Shown here piece after piece: positions 44,600 to 54,113 of a DNA stretch of 64,000 nt. Source of the DNA: JBBQED01 sp038320345. GTDB lineage: Bacteria; Bacteroidota; Bacteroidia; AKYH767-A; OLB10. The position numbers were made by a program, and so were the translations under genes. The stretch is from positions 1 to 64,000 of the forward strand of contig JBBQED010000002.1 of NCBI GenBank assembly GCA_038320345.1. The letters are read 5' to 3'. Under the pieces are notes generated by a model. The model searched no databases, was not told where the DNA came from, and worked only from the letters and a program-made list of their open reading frames with translations. Each line of letters begins with the position of its first letter. The first letter of the stretch is position 1.

Positions 44600-46612
44600 T
44601 TAACCAATCATTTGCTCGAATTCAGCCTCTGTAATTACTTTAACGCCCATTTCAGTAGCCTTTTCCAATTTGCTTGGACCACTATCGGAACCGGCAATCA
44701 GAAAAGCAGTTTTTTTTGATACTGAACTACCATTTTTTCCACCGTATTGCTCAATCAATTGCTTTAATTCATCGCGACTGTGTCGTTCAAAACTTCCGGT
44801 TACCACAAGGGTCATACCTTTGAATTGTTCTCCTAATTTTGAAGGAATTGCATTTTCATGCAATTGCAATTGTAAACCTGCTGCCCTCAATCTACTGATT
44901 TGCATTAAATGCGCTGGGTTTGAAAAATACTGAATTACGCTTGCAGCAATTTTATCGCCGACTTCCGGTGCCTCTATTAATTGTTCAAAGGTTGCATTTT
45001 GGATCGATTCAATTGAATTGAAATGTCGGGCTAATTTCCGAGCAACGGTATCCCCAACAAATCGAATTCCAATTGCAAACAATACTCTTTCAAATGGAAC
45101 TTCTTTCGATTTTTCGATGCCAGCCATGATATTATTCGCTGATTTCTCCCCGAAGCGTTCAAGCCCATTAATATCTTTCTTTTCCAAAGAATAAATATCT
45201 GCCACATTATTTAATAATCCTGATGAATAAAAAAGATCTATGGTTTCACTTCCAAGTCCATCCATATTCATTGCTTTGCGGCTCGTGAAATGTTCTATTT
45301 TTCCTTTGATCTGAGGCGGACAACCATCTTCATTCGGACAATAATGTTGGGCTTCACCTTCCGCTCTTACTAATGGCGTATTACACTCCGGACAATTTTC
45401 AATAAAGATAATTTTCTTAGCTCCAGCTTTTCTCTTCGCCAAATCAACACTTGTAATTTTCGGAATTATTTCTCCGCCTTTCTCTACGAAGACGGTATCG
45501 CCTATATGCAAATCCAGTTTTTCAATCTGATCAGCATTGTGTAGCGTAGCGCGTTTCACAGTAGTTCCAGCGAGTAAAACAGGGGCTAAATTTGCTACGG
45601 GTGTAATAGCTCCCGTTCTTCCAACTTGATAAGTAACTTCATTCAATAAAGTTGCTGAGGATTGAGCTTTGAATTTATAGGAAATTGCCCATCTCGGTGA
45701 TTTAGCGGTGAAACCTAGTTCTTCTTGTTGTCGATAGGAATTGAGTTTAATGACTATGCCATCGATATCAAAAGGTAATCCTTCCCGCTTTTTATCCCAG
45801 TAATGCACATATGTCATTACTTCATCCAGATTGCTACATTTTTTTCGGTGTTCGGAAATTTTAAATCCCCAAGTTTCTGCTTTGTGTAAAGCATTAAAAT
45901 GAGAATCAGCAATAGGTTGATCCGCATACAAAGCATACATGAAGCAATCTAATTTCCTTTTAGCAACCTCAGCACTATCCTGAAGTTTCAAAGTACCTGC
46001 TGCAGAATTTCTTGGATTTGCAAATGGAGCTTCTCCAATTTCGATGCGCTCTTCATTCATTTTTTCGAACGCTGCTCGGGGCAAAATGATCTCACCTCTG
46101 ATTTCAAACTCTTCAGGAAAATCACTTCCTCTTAGTTTCAAGGGTATAGCTCCAATTGTTTTTACATTTTGTGTTACTACATCTCCCTGAACACCATCAC
46201 CACGCGTTACGGCCTGTGTTAATTTTCCATTTTGATAAGTCAAGCCAATAGCCACCCCATCAAATTTTAACTCACATACATATTCAATATTTTCTCCCGG
46301 AATTAGTTTTCTAACTCGCTGATCAAAGTCAGATAATTCTTCTTCTGAATATGTATTTCCTAGTGAAAGCATTGGATATTTATGTTTCACCGTTTCAAAT
46401 TCACGTGTTATTTGTCCTCCCACACGCTGTGTTGGAGAACTGGAATTAGCAAATTCGGGATTGTCTTTTTCAAGTCGGATCAGTTCTTCCATCAGCTGAT
46501 CAAATTCAAAATCACTGATAGAGGGCATCGCTAGCACATAATATTTATAATTATGCTGATCGAGATCTTCACTTAATTGCGCTATTCGCTTTTTGATTTC
46601 TTCCTTCGACAT
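44600..46612 (-). CDS. ligA: NAD-dependent DNA ligase
   Basis: Seals nicks in replication and repair using NAD+. The 670-residue protein has the Ia domain, the adenylation Lys K116 in CELKFDGVAIGL, the OB fold, the four-cysteine zinc finger (CPECNTPL and YCPNEDGCPPQ), helix-hairpin-helix repeats (about 500-580) and a C-terminal BRCT domain (about 590-670; MTLVVTGSFERHSRDELKQL). The length is normal. A 32-codon reading frame with its own terminator lies immediately upstream. Confidence 0.97.
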   Translation of the reverse strand: MSKEEIKKRIAQLSEDLDQHNYKYYVLAMPSISDFEFDQLMEELIRLEKDNPEFANSSSPTQRVGGQITREFETVKHKYPMLSLGNTYSEEELSDFDQRVRKLIPGENIEYVCELKFDGVAIGLTYQNGKLTQAVTRGDGVQGDVVTQNVKTIGAIPLKLRGSDFPEEFEIRGEIILPRAAFEKMNEERIEIGEAPFANPRNSAAGTLKLQDSAEVAKRKLDCFMYALYADQPIADSHFNALHKAETWGFKISEHRKKCSNLDEVMTYVHYWDKKREGLPFDIDGIVIKLNSYRQQEELGFTAKSPRWAISYKFKAQSSATLLNEVTYQVGRTGAITPVANLAPVLLAGTTVKRATLHNADQIEKLDLHIGDTVFVEKGGEIIPKITSVDLAKRKAGAKKIIFIENCPECNTPLVRAEGEAQHYCPNEDGCPPQIKGKIEHFTSRKAMNMDGLGSETIDLFYSSGLLNNVADIYSLEKKDINGLERFGEKSANNIMAGIEKSKEVPFERVLFAIGIRFVGDTVARKLARHFNSIESIQNATFEQLIEAPEVGDKIAASVIQYFSNPAHLMQISRLRAAGLQLQLHENAIPSKLGEQFKGMTLVVTGSFERHSRDELKQLIEQYGGKNGSSVSKKTAFLIAGSDSGPSKLEKATEMGVKVITEAEFEQMIG

Positions 46613-46638
46613 ATTCTGCTGACTAATTGCGCTAAATT

Positions 46639-46666
46639 AAAAAAGCTACTTCATTCTTCAGTAGCT
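46639..46666 (-). terminator. Hairpin terminator between a small reading frame and ligA
   Basis: On the minus strand AGCTACT pairs with AGTAGCT around a nine-base loop and is followed by six T. It lies upstream of ligA, where no annotated gene ends, and overlaps the TGA of a 32-codon frame. Confidence 0.65.
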
Positions 46667-46749
46667 AATGTCGAATAACGATAGATTTCAATCTTTCTAA
46701 TATTGATCTTAGCAACTCCGGTATTCTGAAAAGTTACGAAATGTACCAT
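46651..46749 (-). CDS. Possible 32-residue small protein upstream of ligA
   Basis: An ATG-to-TGA frame of 32 residues, starting MVHFVTFQNTGVAKINIRKI and ending in LATEE. The stop codon lies inside the loop of a rho-independent terminator, the arrangement expected of a short independent transcript. No signal peptide or motif is visible. The same interval could instead be a non-coding RNA or a leader that attenuates ligA. Support comes only from the terminator and frame. Confidence 0.3.
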   Translation of the reverse strand: MVHFVTFQNTGVAKINIRKIEIYRYSTLATEE

Positions 46750-46790
46750 AATTTAGAGGATTTAGCTCTCGGATAATAATTGACGCTCTT

Positions 46791-46798
46791 TAATTTTG
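46791..46798 (+). promoter_or_regulatory. -7 element (TAATTTTG) of the choice-of-anchor-V gene
   Basis: Exact TAnnTTTG, 18 bases before the ATG at 46817. It supports that start over an in-frame TTG at 46796, which lies inside the element. Confidence 0.45.
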
Positions 46799-46816
46799 TG
46801 GACTTATTCCTACTTC

Positions 46817-47668
46817 ATGAAAAAGTATACTGTATTATTGAGCATCATCTTGATTTTTACGCTGATTTGCTTCTCAGGCTATTACAATCCTGTGAATAGT
46901 CGAGTAAATGGAGCACCTGCAGGGGTAACCGGATCACCCTCAGATGGAGCCACTTGTGCTCAAAGTAACTGTCATGGCGGTGCCGTATTGAATTTGCCCG
47001 GAGTAATTACTTCCAATATTCCGGTTACTGGTTATGTTGCCGGTCAAACTTATACCATAACAGCCACCTTAACACAAAGCGGAATTTCAAGGTTTGGTTT
47101 TCAGATCTCTCCTCAAAGTCAAAGTGGTTTGCTATTAGGAACGCTAATAGTCACAAGTCCTACCACAACTAAAATTGTATCGTCAAAATACATTACACAA
47201 GTTACTGGAGGATCGACATCTAATACTGGATCAAAATCTTGGTCGTTTAACTGGATTGCTCCAGCGGCAGGAACGGGTGATGTTACTTTTTATGGTGCTT
47301 TTAATCTTGCTAATAATAATGGCAGTGCTAGCGGTGATTTAATTCGAACCTCTACGTTCATGGTGGTTGAAAATACAAGTGTCGGTTTGGCAGATTTGAT
47401 GAAGGATCCTTTGGCATTTTATATTTTCCCTAATCCGATAGAAGAGAATTTCGAAATGCTCTTCAGTGTGAATCAACCTCAAAATGTGGTAATTTCAGTC
47501 TATGATTTATCTGGGAAACAAATTGCAAAACTATTTGATGGTTGGTGTAATGAAAAGAAATGTAATTTCAATTTTCAGTTCCCTAAAGATGTTCAACCTG
47601 GCATCTACCTAATTGAAGTGAAAACTAAATCTAAATCAATGATCAGCAAAGTCATGAAAATAGAGTAG
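46817..47668 (+). CDS. T9SS protein with choice-of-anchor-V domain
   Basis: A 283-residue secreted protein. The ATG at 46817 gives the signal peptide MKKYTVLLSIILIFTLICFSG. The next part, NGAPAGVTGSPSDGATCAQS followed by NCHGG, is the signature of the choice-of-anchor-V domain, with its two cysteines and a CH pair; a Reelin-like beta domain (about 50-190) follows. The T9SS sorting domain begins at FYIFPNPIEENF. Whether the Cys/His site binds haem or a metal is unknown. The adjacent AraC-type gene follows after 34 bases. Confidence 0.85.
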   Translation: MKKYTVLLSIILIFTLICFSGYYNPVNSRVNGAPAGVTGSPSDGATCAQSNCHGGAVLNLPGVITSNIPVTGYVAGQTYTITATLTQSGISRFGFQISPQSQSGLLLGTLIVTSPTTTKIVSSKYITQVTGGSTSNTGSKSWSFNWIAPAAGTGDVTFYGAFNLANNNGSASGDLIRTSTFMVVENTSVGLADLMKDPLAFYIFPNPIEENFEMLFSVNQPQNVVISVYDLSGKQIAKLFDGWCNEKKCNFNFQFPKDVQPGIYLIEVKTKSKSMISKVMKIE

Positions 47669-47702
47669 GTTTATCCCAAGTTCTACTTTACATTAACTAC
47701 CC

Positions 47703-48575
47703 TTGTCGAAAATTATTCATACCCATCAACTCAAAAAGAATACCGACGGAGATCTGCCGTTCAATGTTGAATGGCTTGGAGCAAGAAGTGGGTACAGTAA
47801 CCGTGAAGCACATCGCCATGGGTATTACGAGGTCTTTCTCTTCGAGAAAGGAGGAGGAAAACATATCATCGATTTTGAATCCTATGCTATAGAAAGTCAG
47901 AGTGTACATTTTATTCAACCTGGTCAAGTGCATCAGTTATTGCGCAAATCAGAAACCTCCGGTTGTGTCATTATTTTCTCTGAAGATTTTTATTATCTCC
48001 ATTCTAGAGAAAATCAATCGTTGAATTCTTTCCCTTTCTTTCAACCCGATAATGATAGTCCTTCGATTACAACTGCTGATCTTGATTTCGCTGAATTATC
48101 TAAAATTGCTCAAGATCTTTATAAAGTATTAAACACCGATAATGCTCATAAGGTAGCTCTACTTCAATCTTATCTGCAAATATTCCTACTCCAAATCTGG
48201 AATGTTTTCGATAAATTATATCCGGAAATTAATCATCCACTTTCCGCTGGAAAACGATTGGTGAGTTCATTTAAATCACTACTAGAAAGAGATGTTTTAG
48301 TAGAACATCAGGTTGCATTTTATGCGGGACAACTTCATGTTACGCCCACTTATCTAAACATGGCTTGTAAAAAAGTTCTTGGCAAACAAGCAAGTGAAAT
48401 CATCAAAGAACGATTGATTTTGGAAGCGAAGCGAATGTTATTGTTTAGTGAACTTAGTGGTAAAGAAGTGGCCTATGAACTCAACTTTATCGATCCTTCT
48501 CATTTTGGTCGATTCTTTAAAAATCAAACTGGGATGAGTCCATTGCAGTTCATTAAAAAAGAAAGTCTTCGATAA
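47703..48575 (+). CDS. AraC-family transcription regulator
   Basis: A 290-residue regulator. The N-terminal cupin domain (about 10-135; REAHRHGYYEVFLFEKGGG, VHFIQPGQVHQL) senses a ligand, and the C-terminal double helix-turn-helix (about 190-288) has HVTPTYLNMACKKVLGKQ and AYELNFIDPSHFGRFFKNQTG. There is no ATG in frame between the upstream stop at 47694 and the DNA-binding domain, so initiation must be at TTG 47703. Target genes are unknown; it is convergent with kup, three bases apart. Confidence 0.88.
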   Translation: MSKIIHTHQLKKNTDGDLPFNVEWLGARSGYSNREAHRHGYYEVFLFEKGGGKHIIDFESYAIESQSVHFIQPGQVHQLLRKSETSGCVIIFSEDFYYLHSRENQSLNSFPFFQPDNDSPSITTADLDFAELSKIAQDLYKVLNTDNAHKVALLQSYLQIFLLQIWNVFDKLYPEINHPLSAGKRLVSSFKSLLERDVLVEHQVAFYAGQLHVTPTYLNMACKKVLGKQASEIIKERLILEAKRMLLFSELSGKEVAYELNFIDPSHFGRFFKNQTGMSPLQFIKKESLR

Positions 48576-48578
48576 TGT

Positions 48579-50522
48579 TTAAGTTATCCGAGTGAATTTA
48601 TAAGTTCCCGGAGGTGTAACAATCAACGGAACTTTTTCCACCACAACAGTACTCGTATCCAATCCGAAGGCTTTTTCTTCACTTAAACTCATCTTTTTCA
48701 TAAAGAAATAGAGGTTCAATATGATCTTCGTATAGAAATTTAAAGTGTTCTCATAAGAGAGAAATTTCTCCATTACTACGAATTTAAAATCACCAATAAG
48801 ATGTTGTTTATTGAGTGAAACATATCGACTAATAATATCTACTTCTTTATTAGCAACGAGTTCTTGAACAACCTGACGGAACATCAAGTTAATTCTAGGT
48901 TCTACGCGGAATCCAATTCTGAATCGCACATGGATGATTTTATCTTCCACCAACTCATGAACTTTATATTCCATAGTATAGGGCTCATCTAAAACATCAA
49001 CATGCACTAACCAATATACATCTGCTCGTTTGGGTTGGCGCTGAAGTATAGAATAGATCACTTTACTTTCTACTTCATCATCCTTGAATGCACTGGTCAA
49101 GTACACCAGATGGGTGCTATACTTAGGAATGGATTCGTCATTACTCACATCAGCAATGATCTCATAATATTTACTTAATCGTGCAAATTCCAGTAATCCA
49201 GTTCTGATTTTACGCGCTTCATACCACACCCACATGATTCCGATAATCACCGTAGCAATAAAGACGGTCACATAGCCACCGTGCGTGAACTTGCTCAAAT
49301 TCGCAATTAAAAATGCAATTTCAATGGTTAAGAAAATCAAAAACAATAAAGCAATGAGCGGCTTCGGATATTTTTTCAGGTACAAATAATAGGTGAGTAG
49401 TGTGGTTGTCATGAGCATCGTTAAGACGATTGCTAAACCATATGCCGCTTCCATTTTAGAAGATTCTTCAAAGTATAAAACGATTCCAATACACCCCGTA
49501 CAAAGAATCCAGTTGATAGTTGGTATGTAAAGTTGTCCTCTTAAATCGGTAGGATATTCTATTCTTCCTTTTGGAAGAAAATCAAGACGCATTCCTTCGT
49601 TGATCAAGGTAAAAGTCCCACTGATTAAAGCTTGACTTGCTACAACAGCTGCTGCAGTTGCAATGATAATCCCTGGTAAAAGAAACCAATCTGGCATCAC
49701 CGCATAAAAGGGTTTGGTATCTCCCAGTAATTTCCCCGTATGATTTAATAACCATGCACCTTGCCCAAAATAATTCGCCAGTAATGCTGTTTTTACAAAG
49801 ATCCAGCTGACCCGAATATTATTCCTTCCACAATGTCCTAGATCTGAATACAAAGCTTCAGCTCCAGTAGTACAGAGAAATACAGCTCCTAAGATCCAGA
49901 ATCCATCTGGATAAGTTGTCAGTAGTTTCATCGCAAATACCGGATTGATGGCTTTGAAAACAATTGGATTGCCAACGATCTCTTTGAGTCCTAAAACAAA
50001 AAGCATACTGAACCACACCATCATTACCGGTCCGAAAAACTTACCGACGAACTTGGTGCCGAATTGCTGAATAAAAAACAATGCGAAGATGATTCCAATC
50101 ACAATTGGTATCGTTGCAATATCTGGATTCAGCACTTTTAATCCTTCAATAGCGGAGGAAACCGAAATAGGAGGGGTGATGATTCCATCGGCTAGTAAGG
50201 CTGCTCCACCTATCATCGCTGGAATCGCCAACCACTTAATATGCATTTTTCGGACTAGTGCATACAAGGAAAAAATACCACCCTCACCTTTGTTATCAGC
50301 TCTTAAAGTCAGAATGATATACTTGAAAGTAGTTTGCAGTGTAAGCGTCCAGAAAATACAGGATATACCACCCAGTATGAGTCCTTCATCGATAGTTCGT
50401 TTACCGATAATTGCACCCATAACGTACAATGGTGATGTCCCAATGTCGCCGAAAATAATTCCTAAGGTAACCAACAGTCCTGCTGCCGTTACTTTTTTGT
50501 GGTCGATGTGTCCGCTAGCCAT
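48579..50522 (-). CDS. kup: KUP-family potassium uptake protein
   Basis: A 647-residue K+/H+ symporter of the inner membrane. Twelve membrane segments fill residues 15-455; the family signatures GIIFGDIGTSPLYV, DNKGEGGIFSLYALV and GTTGAEALYSDLGHCG are present, the last as CTTGAEALYSDLGHCG. The cytoplasmic C-terminal region of about 190 residues is longer than in many members. It is transcribed separately from the GH57 gene, whose terminator lies 30-60 bases before its ATG. Confidence 0.95.
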   Translation of the reverse strand: MASGHIDHKKVTAAGLLVTLGIIFGDIGTSPLYVMGAIIGKRTIDEGLILGGISCIFWTLTLQTTFKYIILTLRADNKGEGGIFSLYALVRKMHIKWLAIPAMIGGAALLADGIITPPISVSSAIEGLKVLNPDIATIPIVIGIIFALFFIQQFGTKFVGKFFGPVMMVWFSMLFVLGLKEIVGNPIVFKAINPVFAMKLLTTYPDGFWILGAVFLCTTGAEALYSDLGHCGRNNIRVSWIFVKTALLANYFGQGAWLLNHTGKLLGDTKPFYAVMPDWFLLPGIIIATAAAVVASQALISGTFTLINEGMRLDFLPKGRIEYPTDLRGQLYIPTINWILCTGCIGIVLYFEESSKMEAAYGLAIVLTMLMTTTLLTYYLYLKKYPKPLIALLFLIFLTIEIAFLIANLSKFTHGGYVTVFIATVIIGIMWVWYEARKIRTGLLEFARLSKYYEIIADVSNDESIPKYSTHLVYLTSAFKDDEVESKVIYSILQRQPKRADVYWLVHVDVLDEPYTMEYKVHELVEDKIIHVRFRIGFRVEPRINLMFRQVVQELVANKEVDIISRYVSLNKQHLIGDFKFVVMEKFLSYENTLNFYTKIILNLYFFMKKMSLSEEKAFGLDTSTVVVEKVPLIVTPPGTYKFTRIT

Positions 50523-50553
50523 TGGCGGTTAATGTTGCCCCCTAATTCCCCCG

Positions 50554-50581
50554 AAAAAAAGCCCCAGAATGAATCGGGGCT
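50554..50581 (-). terminator. Rho-independent terminator of the GH57 gene
   Basis: Minus strand AGCCCC and GGGGCT around a ten-base loop, followed by seven T. It lies ten bases after the GH57 stop codon. Confidence 0.88.
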
Positions 50582-50590
50582 GCAAATGTA

Positions 50591-51826
50591 TTAAGCTGTT
50601 TCTTTTTTACGGATTGTTTTCTTTAATGACTTACTATTTTTCCAGGTTTCTTCAACAGTAGTTTCGAAATCTGCTAATACGTTCATGTAATAGATATACG
50701 CATCATACGGTGAATCATATGGACTAAAATATTTATGTACATCACCGTCACTCCAGAATTTAGTACACATATAGTAGAAGTGATCACTCGTTTGCAATTT
50801 ACCCCATACATCGATCAAATCTTGATTACCGGCGCTCATCACTTTTTCTTCCAACGCATAAATTCGTTTGGCAGCTTCCTTTTCCATAGGATTACTCAAC
50901 CATGCGCTCAGATCGCGTTCCGCATCCGCCCAACTGATGAATTCAGGTGCATTGTAAATATCTCTTACTTTATAAGCATCAGCAGCCTCCGAAATTGTTT
51001 TGAAATCGAAATCAGAATGCTTCATGATTTCAGCAGGTAGATGATCTAAGAAATCGAAGATTCCAGTTTCTTCCCATTGATGCTCACCGAAAGTTTCATA
51101 ATCCATGAACAGATTCATGACCTCTCCCGTACCTGCAATTTTATGTACCCATTTGGCAAATGTATCAGCTTGCAAAGGCCATTCTGTCCAGTTACGATCA
51201 CTGAAACGGAATGCAATATCATCTGATAAACTATAGTTTTTCAAGAACGCTTTAATCTTTAATGTTCCAGCGGGTTGATATAGATTATTTGGGAGACGAT
51301 CACCTAATAAGCGATCAACTCCTTCGCATAAAACCGCTTTATAACCCATCTTTTCGAGATAAGCAGCTAGTTCATTATTATAGATAAGCTCAGTGTTTCT
51401 AAATACTTTGGGTGTCTGACCGAAATGTTCCAAGATTTTCGCCTTATGCATTTCTACCTGACGCTTAAATTCTTCCTTAGAATAAATAAAGCTCAACGAG
51501 TGATAATAGGTTTCACTTAAAAATTCTACGCAACCCGTTTTACTGAGATCAATAAAAGATTGTAAAACATCAGGACGGTGATTCTCGAATTGTTCGAGGG
51601 CGACACCACTGATTGAATAACTGATTTTGAATTTACCTTTATGACGGTTGATCAAATCCAGCATTTTTCGATTCGTTTTCAGGTAGCATTTTTCTGAAAC
51701 TTTATCGAGAATAAAACGGTTCTTTTCATCATCTTCATAGAAGTGATCCTTACCGATATCAAAGAAAGAGTATCGCTTAATGCGGAAAGGCTGATGAACC
51801 TGGAAGTAGAAACAAACTGATGGCAT
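50591..51826 (-). CDS. Glycoside hydrolase family 57
   Basis: A 411-residue protein of the GH57 alpha-amylase-like barrel, acting on alpha-glucans by a retaining mechanism. It begins with the family's VCFYFQVHQPFRI, has the putative nucleophile E146 in VFRNTELIYNN and the acid/base D242 in LFMDYETFGEH. Members are alpha-amylases, branching enzymes or 4-alpha-glucanotransferases; the length of about 410 is nearest to the shorter amylase group. It lies about 120 bases after a glycosyltransferase gene, suggesting glycogen or storage-glucan turnover. Confidence 0.9.
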   Translation of the reverse strand: MPSVCFYFQVHQPFRIKRYSFFDIGKDHFYEDDEKNRFILDKVSEKCYLKTNRKMLDLINRHKGKFKISYSISGVALEQFENHRPDVLQSFIDLSKTGCVEFLSETYYHSLSFIYSKEEFKRQVEMHKAKILEHFGQTPKVFRNTELIYNNELAAYLEKMGYKAVLCEGVDRLLGDRLPNNLYQPAGTLKIKAFLKNYSLSDDIAFRFSDRNWTEWPLQADTFAKWVHKIAGTGEVMNLFMDYETFGEHQWEETGIFDFLDHLPAEIMKHSDFDFKTISEAADAYKVRDIYNAPEFISWADAERDLSAWLSNPMEKEAAKRIYALEEKVMSAGNQDLIDVWGKLQTSDHFYYMCTKFWSDGDVHKYFSPYDSPYDAYIYYMNVLADFETTVEETWKNSKSLKKTIRKKETA

Positions 51827-51948
51827 GGTACAGATATTGACTTCGAACGTTTGTACTGTTGGATGAATTTGTAATCAGATCAATCTGTTAGTTATCAGGA
51901 ATTTTAAATGAGAGCATCCTGAATTAGGTAACAGAAGCAGGGGATTTA

Positions 51949-53304
51949 TCAGACTATTTCCTCCTCAGGAATCAGACTGAATTTGCGATAACCTTCAATC
52001 ACTTTGGCAGCTGCATGATCCCAGCTGATATTTTCAAGATCTTTATATGCGTCTTCTTTTACTTTATCCATGAGCACATCGTCATGCAACAACCGGAGAA
52101 TATATCCTGCTGCACGATCAACATCCCAATAATCAAATTTCAAGGAGCCTTTTAGCACTTCAGCAACGCCGCTTTGTTTACTAATCACAGCAGGAATTCC
52201 AAACTGAACCGCCTCAACAGCAGATAAGCCAAATGGCTCTGAAACAGATGGCATAACATATACATCAGCCATTGAAAGCAATGTTCTTACTTTATCGAGA
52301 TTCAGAAATCCTGTGAGATGAAAGCGATGAGCAATGCCTCGTTGTGCTGCGCGCTCTAACAATGGATTAAAATATTCTCCTGTTCCAGCCATCACGAATC
52401 GTACGTTCTGATCCGTTTGTAAAACTTTTTCAGCAATCTCTACAAAGTATTCCGGACCTTTTTGGCGGGTCAATCGACCTACAAACAACACCATCTTTTC
52501 TTTAAAAAGCTTTTCACTTCTAAAAGGAACTACAGGACGGATCCCGTTATGAATCGTATGTATTTTACTCCAAGGAATCTGGTAATGATCATGAATAACA
52601 TGACCAGTAAAATTACTCACGGGCATCAGCACATCAGCAGTTTCCATTCCTCTTTTCTCCATCTGATATACCCAGCCTTTGCTGTTCGGACCGCCTCGGT
52701 CCACTTCCAATGAATGGATATGCACCGCCAAAGGCTTTCCCGTGGCTGCCTTAATTTCCATTCCGGCAATCATTGTCATCCAATCGTGTGCGTGGATAAT
52801 ATCGAAATCAAGTGATAAAGCAAGTTTAGCGGCCAACTTTCCAAAAACAGTTACTTTTTCGATAACATCGCCACCATACAGATCTTCAATATGGAATACT
52901 TCAGCCGTTTCATTTCCGATCTGGACCTTTTTCAAATACTGGCTGTGTAGGTCTAAAGAAGGACTGTTATTGCTGTTATAATAAGGATTCAGATTCGTAT
53001 TGATATAATGAACCTGTTTTACTTTTTTATAGGATTCGGTGTACCCGATATTTCTTAAAGTCTTGGCATCGATAGTATTAAGTCCTATCAAGTTCAGGTT
53101 TTTTACGACGAAATCAGGGTTTGATTTCGGAATAATCATGGTCACATTTGCCATTTTAGAAAGGGCAATACAAAGGTCATGACAAGCCACTCCTAATCCA
53201 CCATTGATCACAGGAGGAAATTCCCAACCCAACATGAGCACCCGGGGTGAAGATGGAGAAGTATGGGTATTCACTACGGTATTCAGTTCTTTGGTAGTTG
53301 GCAT
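51949..53304 (-). CDS. GT4/GT5-like glycosyltransferase
   Basis: A 451-residue GT-B fold enzyme. The start MLGWEFPPVINGGLGVACHDL is glycogen-synthase-like, HAHDWMTMIAG follows in the N-domain, and the C-domain has KMVLFVGRLTRQKGPEYFVE and the nucleotide-sugar loop VMPSVSEPFGLSAVEAVQFG with the E-x7-E pair. It may make glucan from ADP- or GDP-glucose, but donor and acceptor cannot be read. It precedes the GH57 gene. A promoter with TTG-N20-TAACTTTG lies 27 bases upstream. Confidence 0.88.
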   Translation of the reverse strand: MPTTKELNTVVNTHTSPSSPRVLMLGWEFPPVINGGLGVACHDLCIALSKMANVTMIIPKSNPDFVVKNLNLIGLNTIDAKTLRNIGYTESYKKVKQVHYINTNLNPYYNSNNSPSLDLHSQYLKKVQIGNETAEVFHIEDLYGGDVIEKVTVFGKLAAKLALSLDFDIIHAHDWMTMIAGMEIKAATGKPLAVHIHSLEVDRGGPNSKGWVYQMEKRGMETADVLMPVSNFTGHVIHDHYQIPWSKIHTIHNGIRPVVPFRSEKLFKEKMVLFVGRLTRQKGPEYFVEIAEKVLQTDQNVRFVMAGTGEYFNPLLERAAQRGIAHRFHLTGFLNLDKVRTLLSMADVYVMPSVSEPFGLSAVEAVQFGIPAVISKQSGVAEVLKGSLKFDYWDVDRAAGYILRLLHDDVLMDKVKEDAYKDLENISWDHAAAKVIEGYRKFSLIPEEEIV

Positions 53305-53331
53305 GGGTGAAAAATAGGGATTTATCGTTTA

Positions 53332-53362
53332 CAAAGTTAGTTTAAGCCGTGCATTCTACCAA
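53332..53362 (-). promoter_or_regulatory. Promoter of the glycosyltransferase (TTG-N20-TAACTTTG)
   Basis: Minus strand: TAACTTTG at 53332-53339 and TTG at 53360-53362, 20 bases apart, within the Bacteroidota range. The element ends 27 bases before the ATG. Confidence 0.6.
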
Positions 53363-53705
53363 TAATTCCCCGAATGCTTTAAAATGAGTTACCAACTACT
53401 TATTAGCTTTAGTTTCACGAATAAATCACTTAAGGAAAAACTCCGCTGTAAGAATTATTCTAGGCGGATTTAAGACTTAAAACTGTAGAGATTATTCTAT
53501 ATAAATAACCTTGCATTTTCAGAAAGACCTCGTATATTACCATATTGAAAATTCAACATCTTTTCAATAGAATCTGGATAAGAATTACCCTCAAATAAAT
53601 CAACTTAGTAATCATAAAGTAAATCCTGTTTTTATTCTCTTGAATTGTCGTTTATTAAACCGAAACATCTAATTTTATCCAATTAATAGTTAAGACTCCA
53701 ATCTT
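53363..53705. other. AT-rich intergenic region
   Basis: About 340 bases between the divergent glycosyltransferase and small membrane protein genes. It holds a 9-bp inverted repeat (TATTGAAAA at 53543-53551 with its complement at 53561-53569) and a weak CCGC/GCGG pair near 53440-53465. No gene, exact TAnnTTTG near 53706 or tRNA was found. Confidence 0.5.
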
Positions 53706-54107
53706 ATGATGAATAACCTCCAATCACGCGCCCTGTCTATTCTGGGTACCGTTTTGATACTTTGTGGAGTGATTGCTATTATTATTATTGGTGCGAAAGC
53801 CAAAAACATGGCTATTGCTGCAATAGGAGTAGGGGCTGTTGCTTGGATTCTTTCTTGGCTAAGTGGTCAAGGGAGAGGCTCAATATGGCTCGCTTTATCT
53901 TTATCACTCGCTAGCAGTTGTCTTTTTGGACAGCGCGCTATCGCAAACATGCTTTCGCTGATCGGTATTGTTCAGCATGAAATGAATATGGATGCGTATA
54001 ATAAATGTATTACAGTAGTGCTGATGCTCATTATGTGTATGGCTTCAGTTTGTTCTCTAATGATTCTGTTTAGTAATATGAAGCCGGTTGATCAACAATC
54101 GCAATAA
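53706..54107 (+). CDS. Small four-helix membrane protein
   Basis: A 133-residue protein with four hydrophobic segments (about 10-30, 33-50, 60-80, 100-122) and short loops. It has no recognisable family motif. A second ATG follows directly (MMNNL). It ends six bases before the CDGSH gene, so the two are likely cotranslated. Function unknown. Confidence 0.7.
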   Translation: MMNNLQSRALSILGTVLILCGVIAIIIIGAKAKNMAIAAIGVGAVAWILSWLSGQGRGSIWLALSLSLASSCLFGQRAIANMLSLIGIVQHEMNMDAYNKCITVVLMLIMCMASVCSLMILFSNMKPVDQQSQ

Positions 54108-54113
54108 ATCAAA

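Noticed and set aside
50089..50532. 147-residue plus-strand frame
   Set aside because: Antisense to the N-terminal membrane part of kup and extends past its start codon without own signals.
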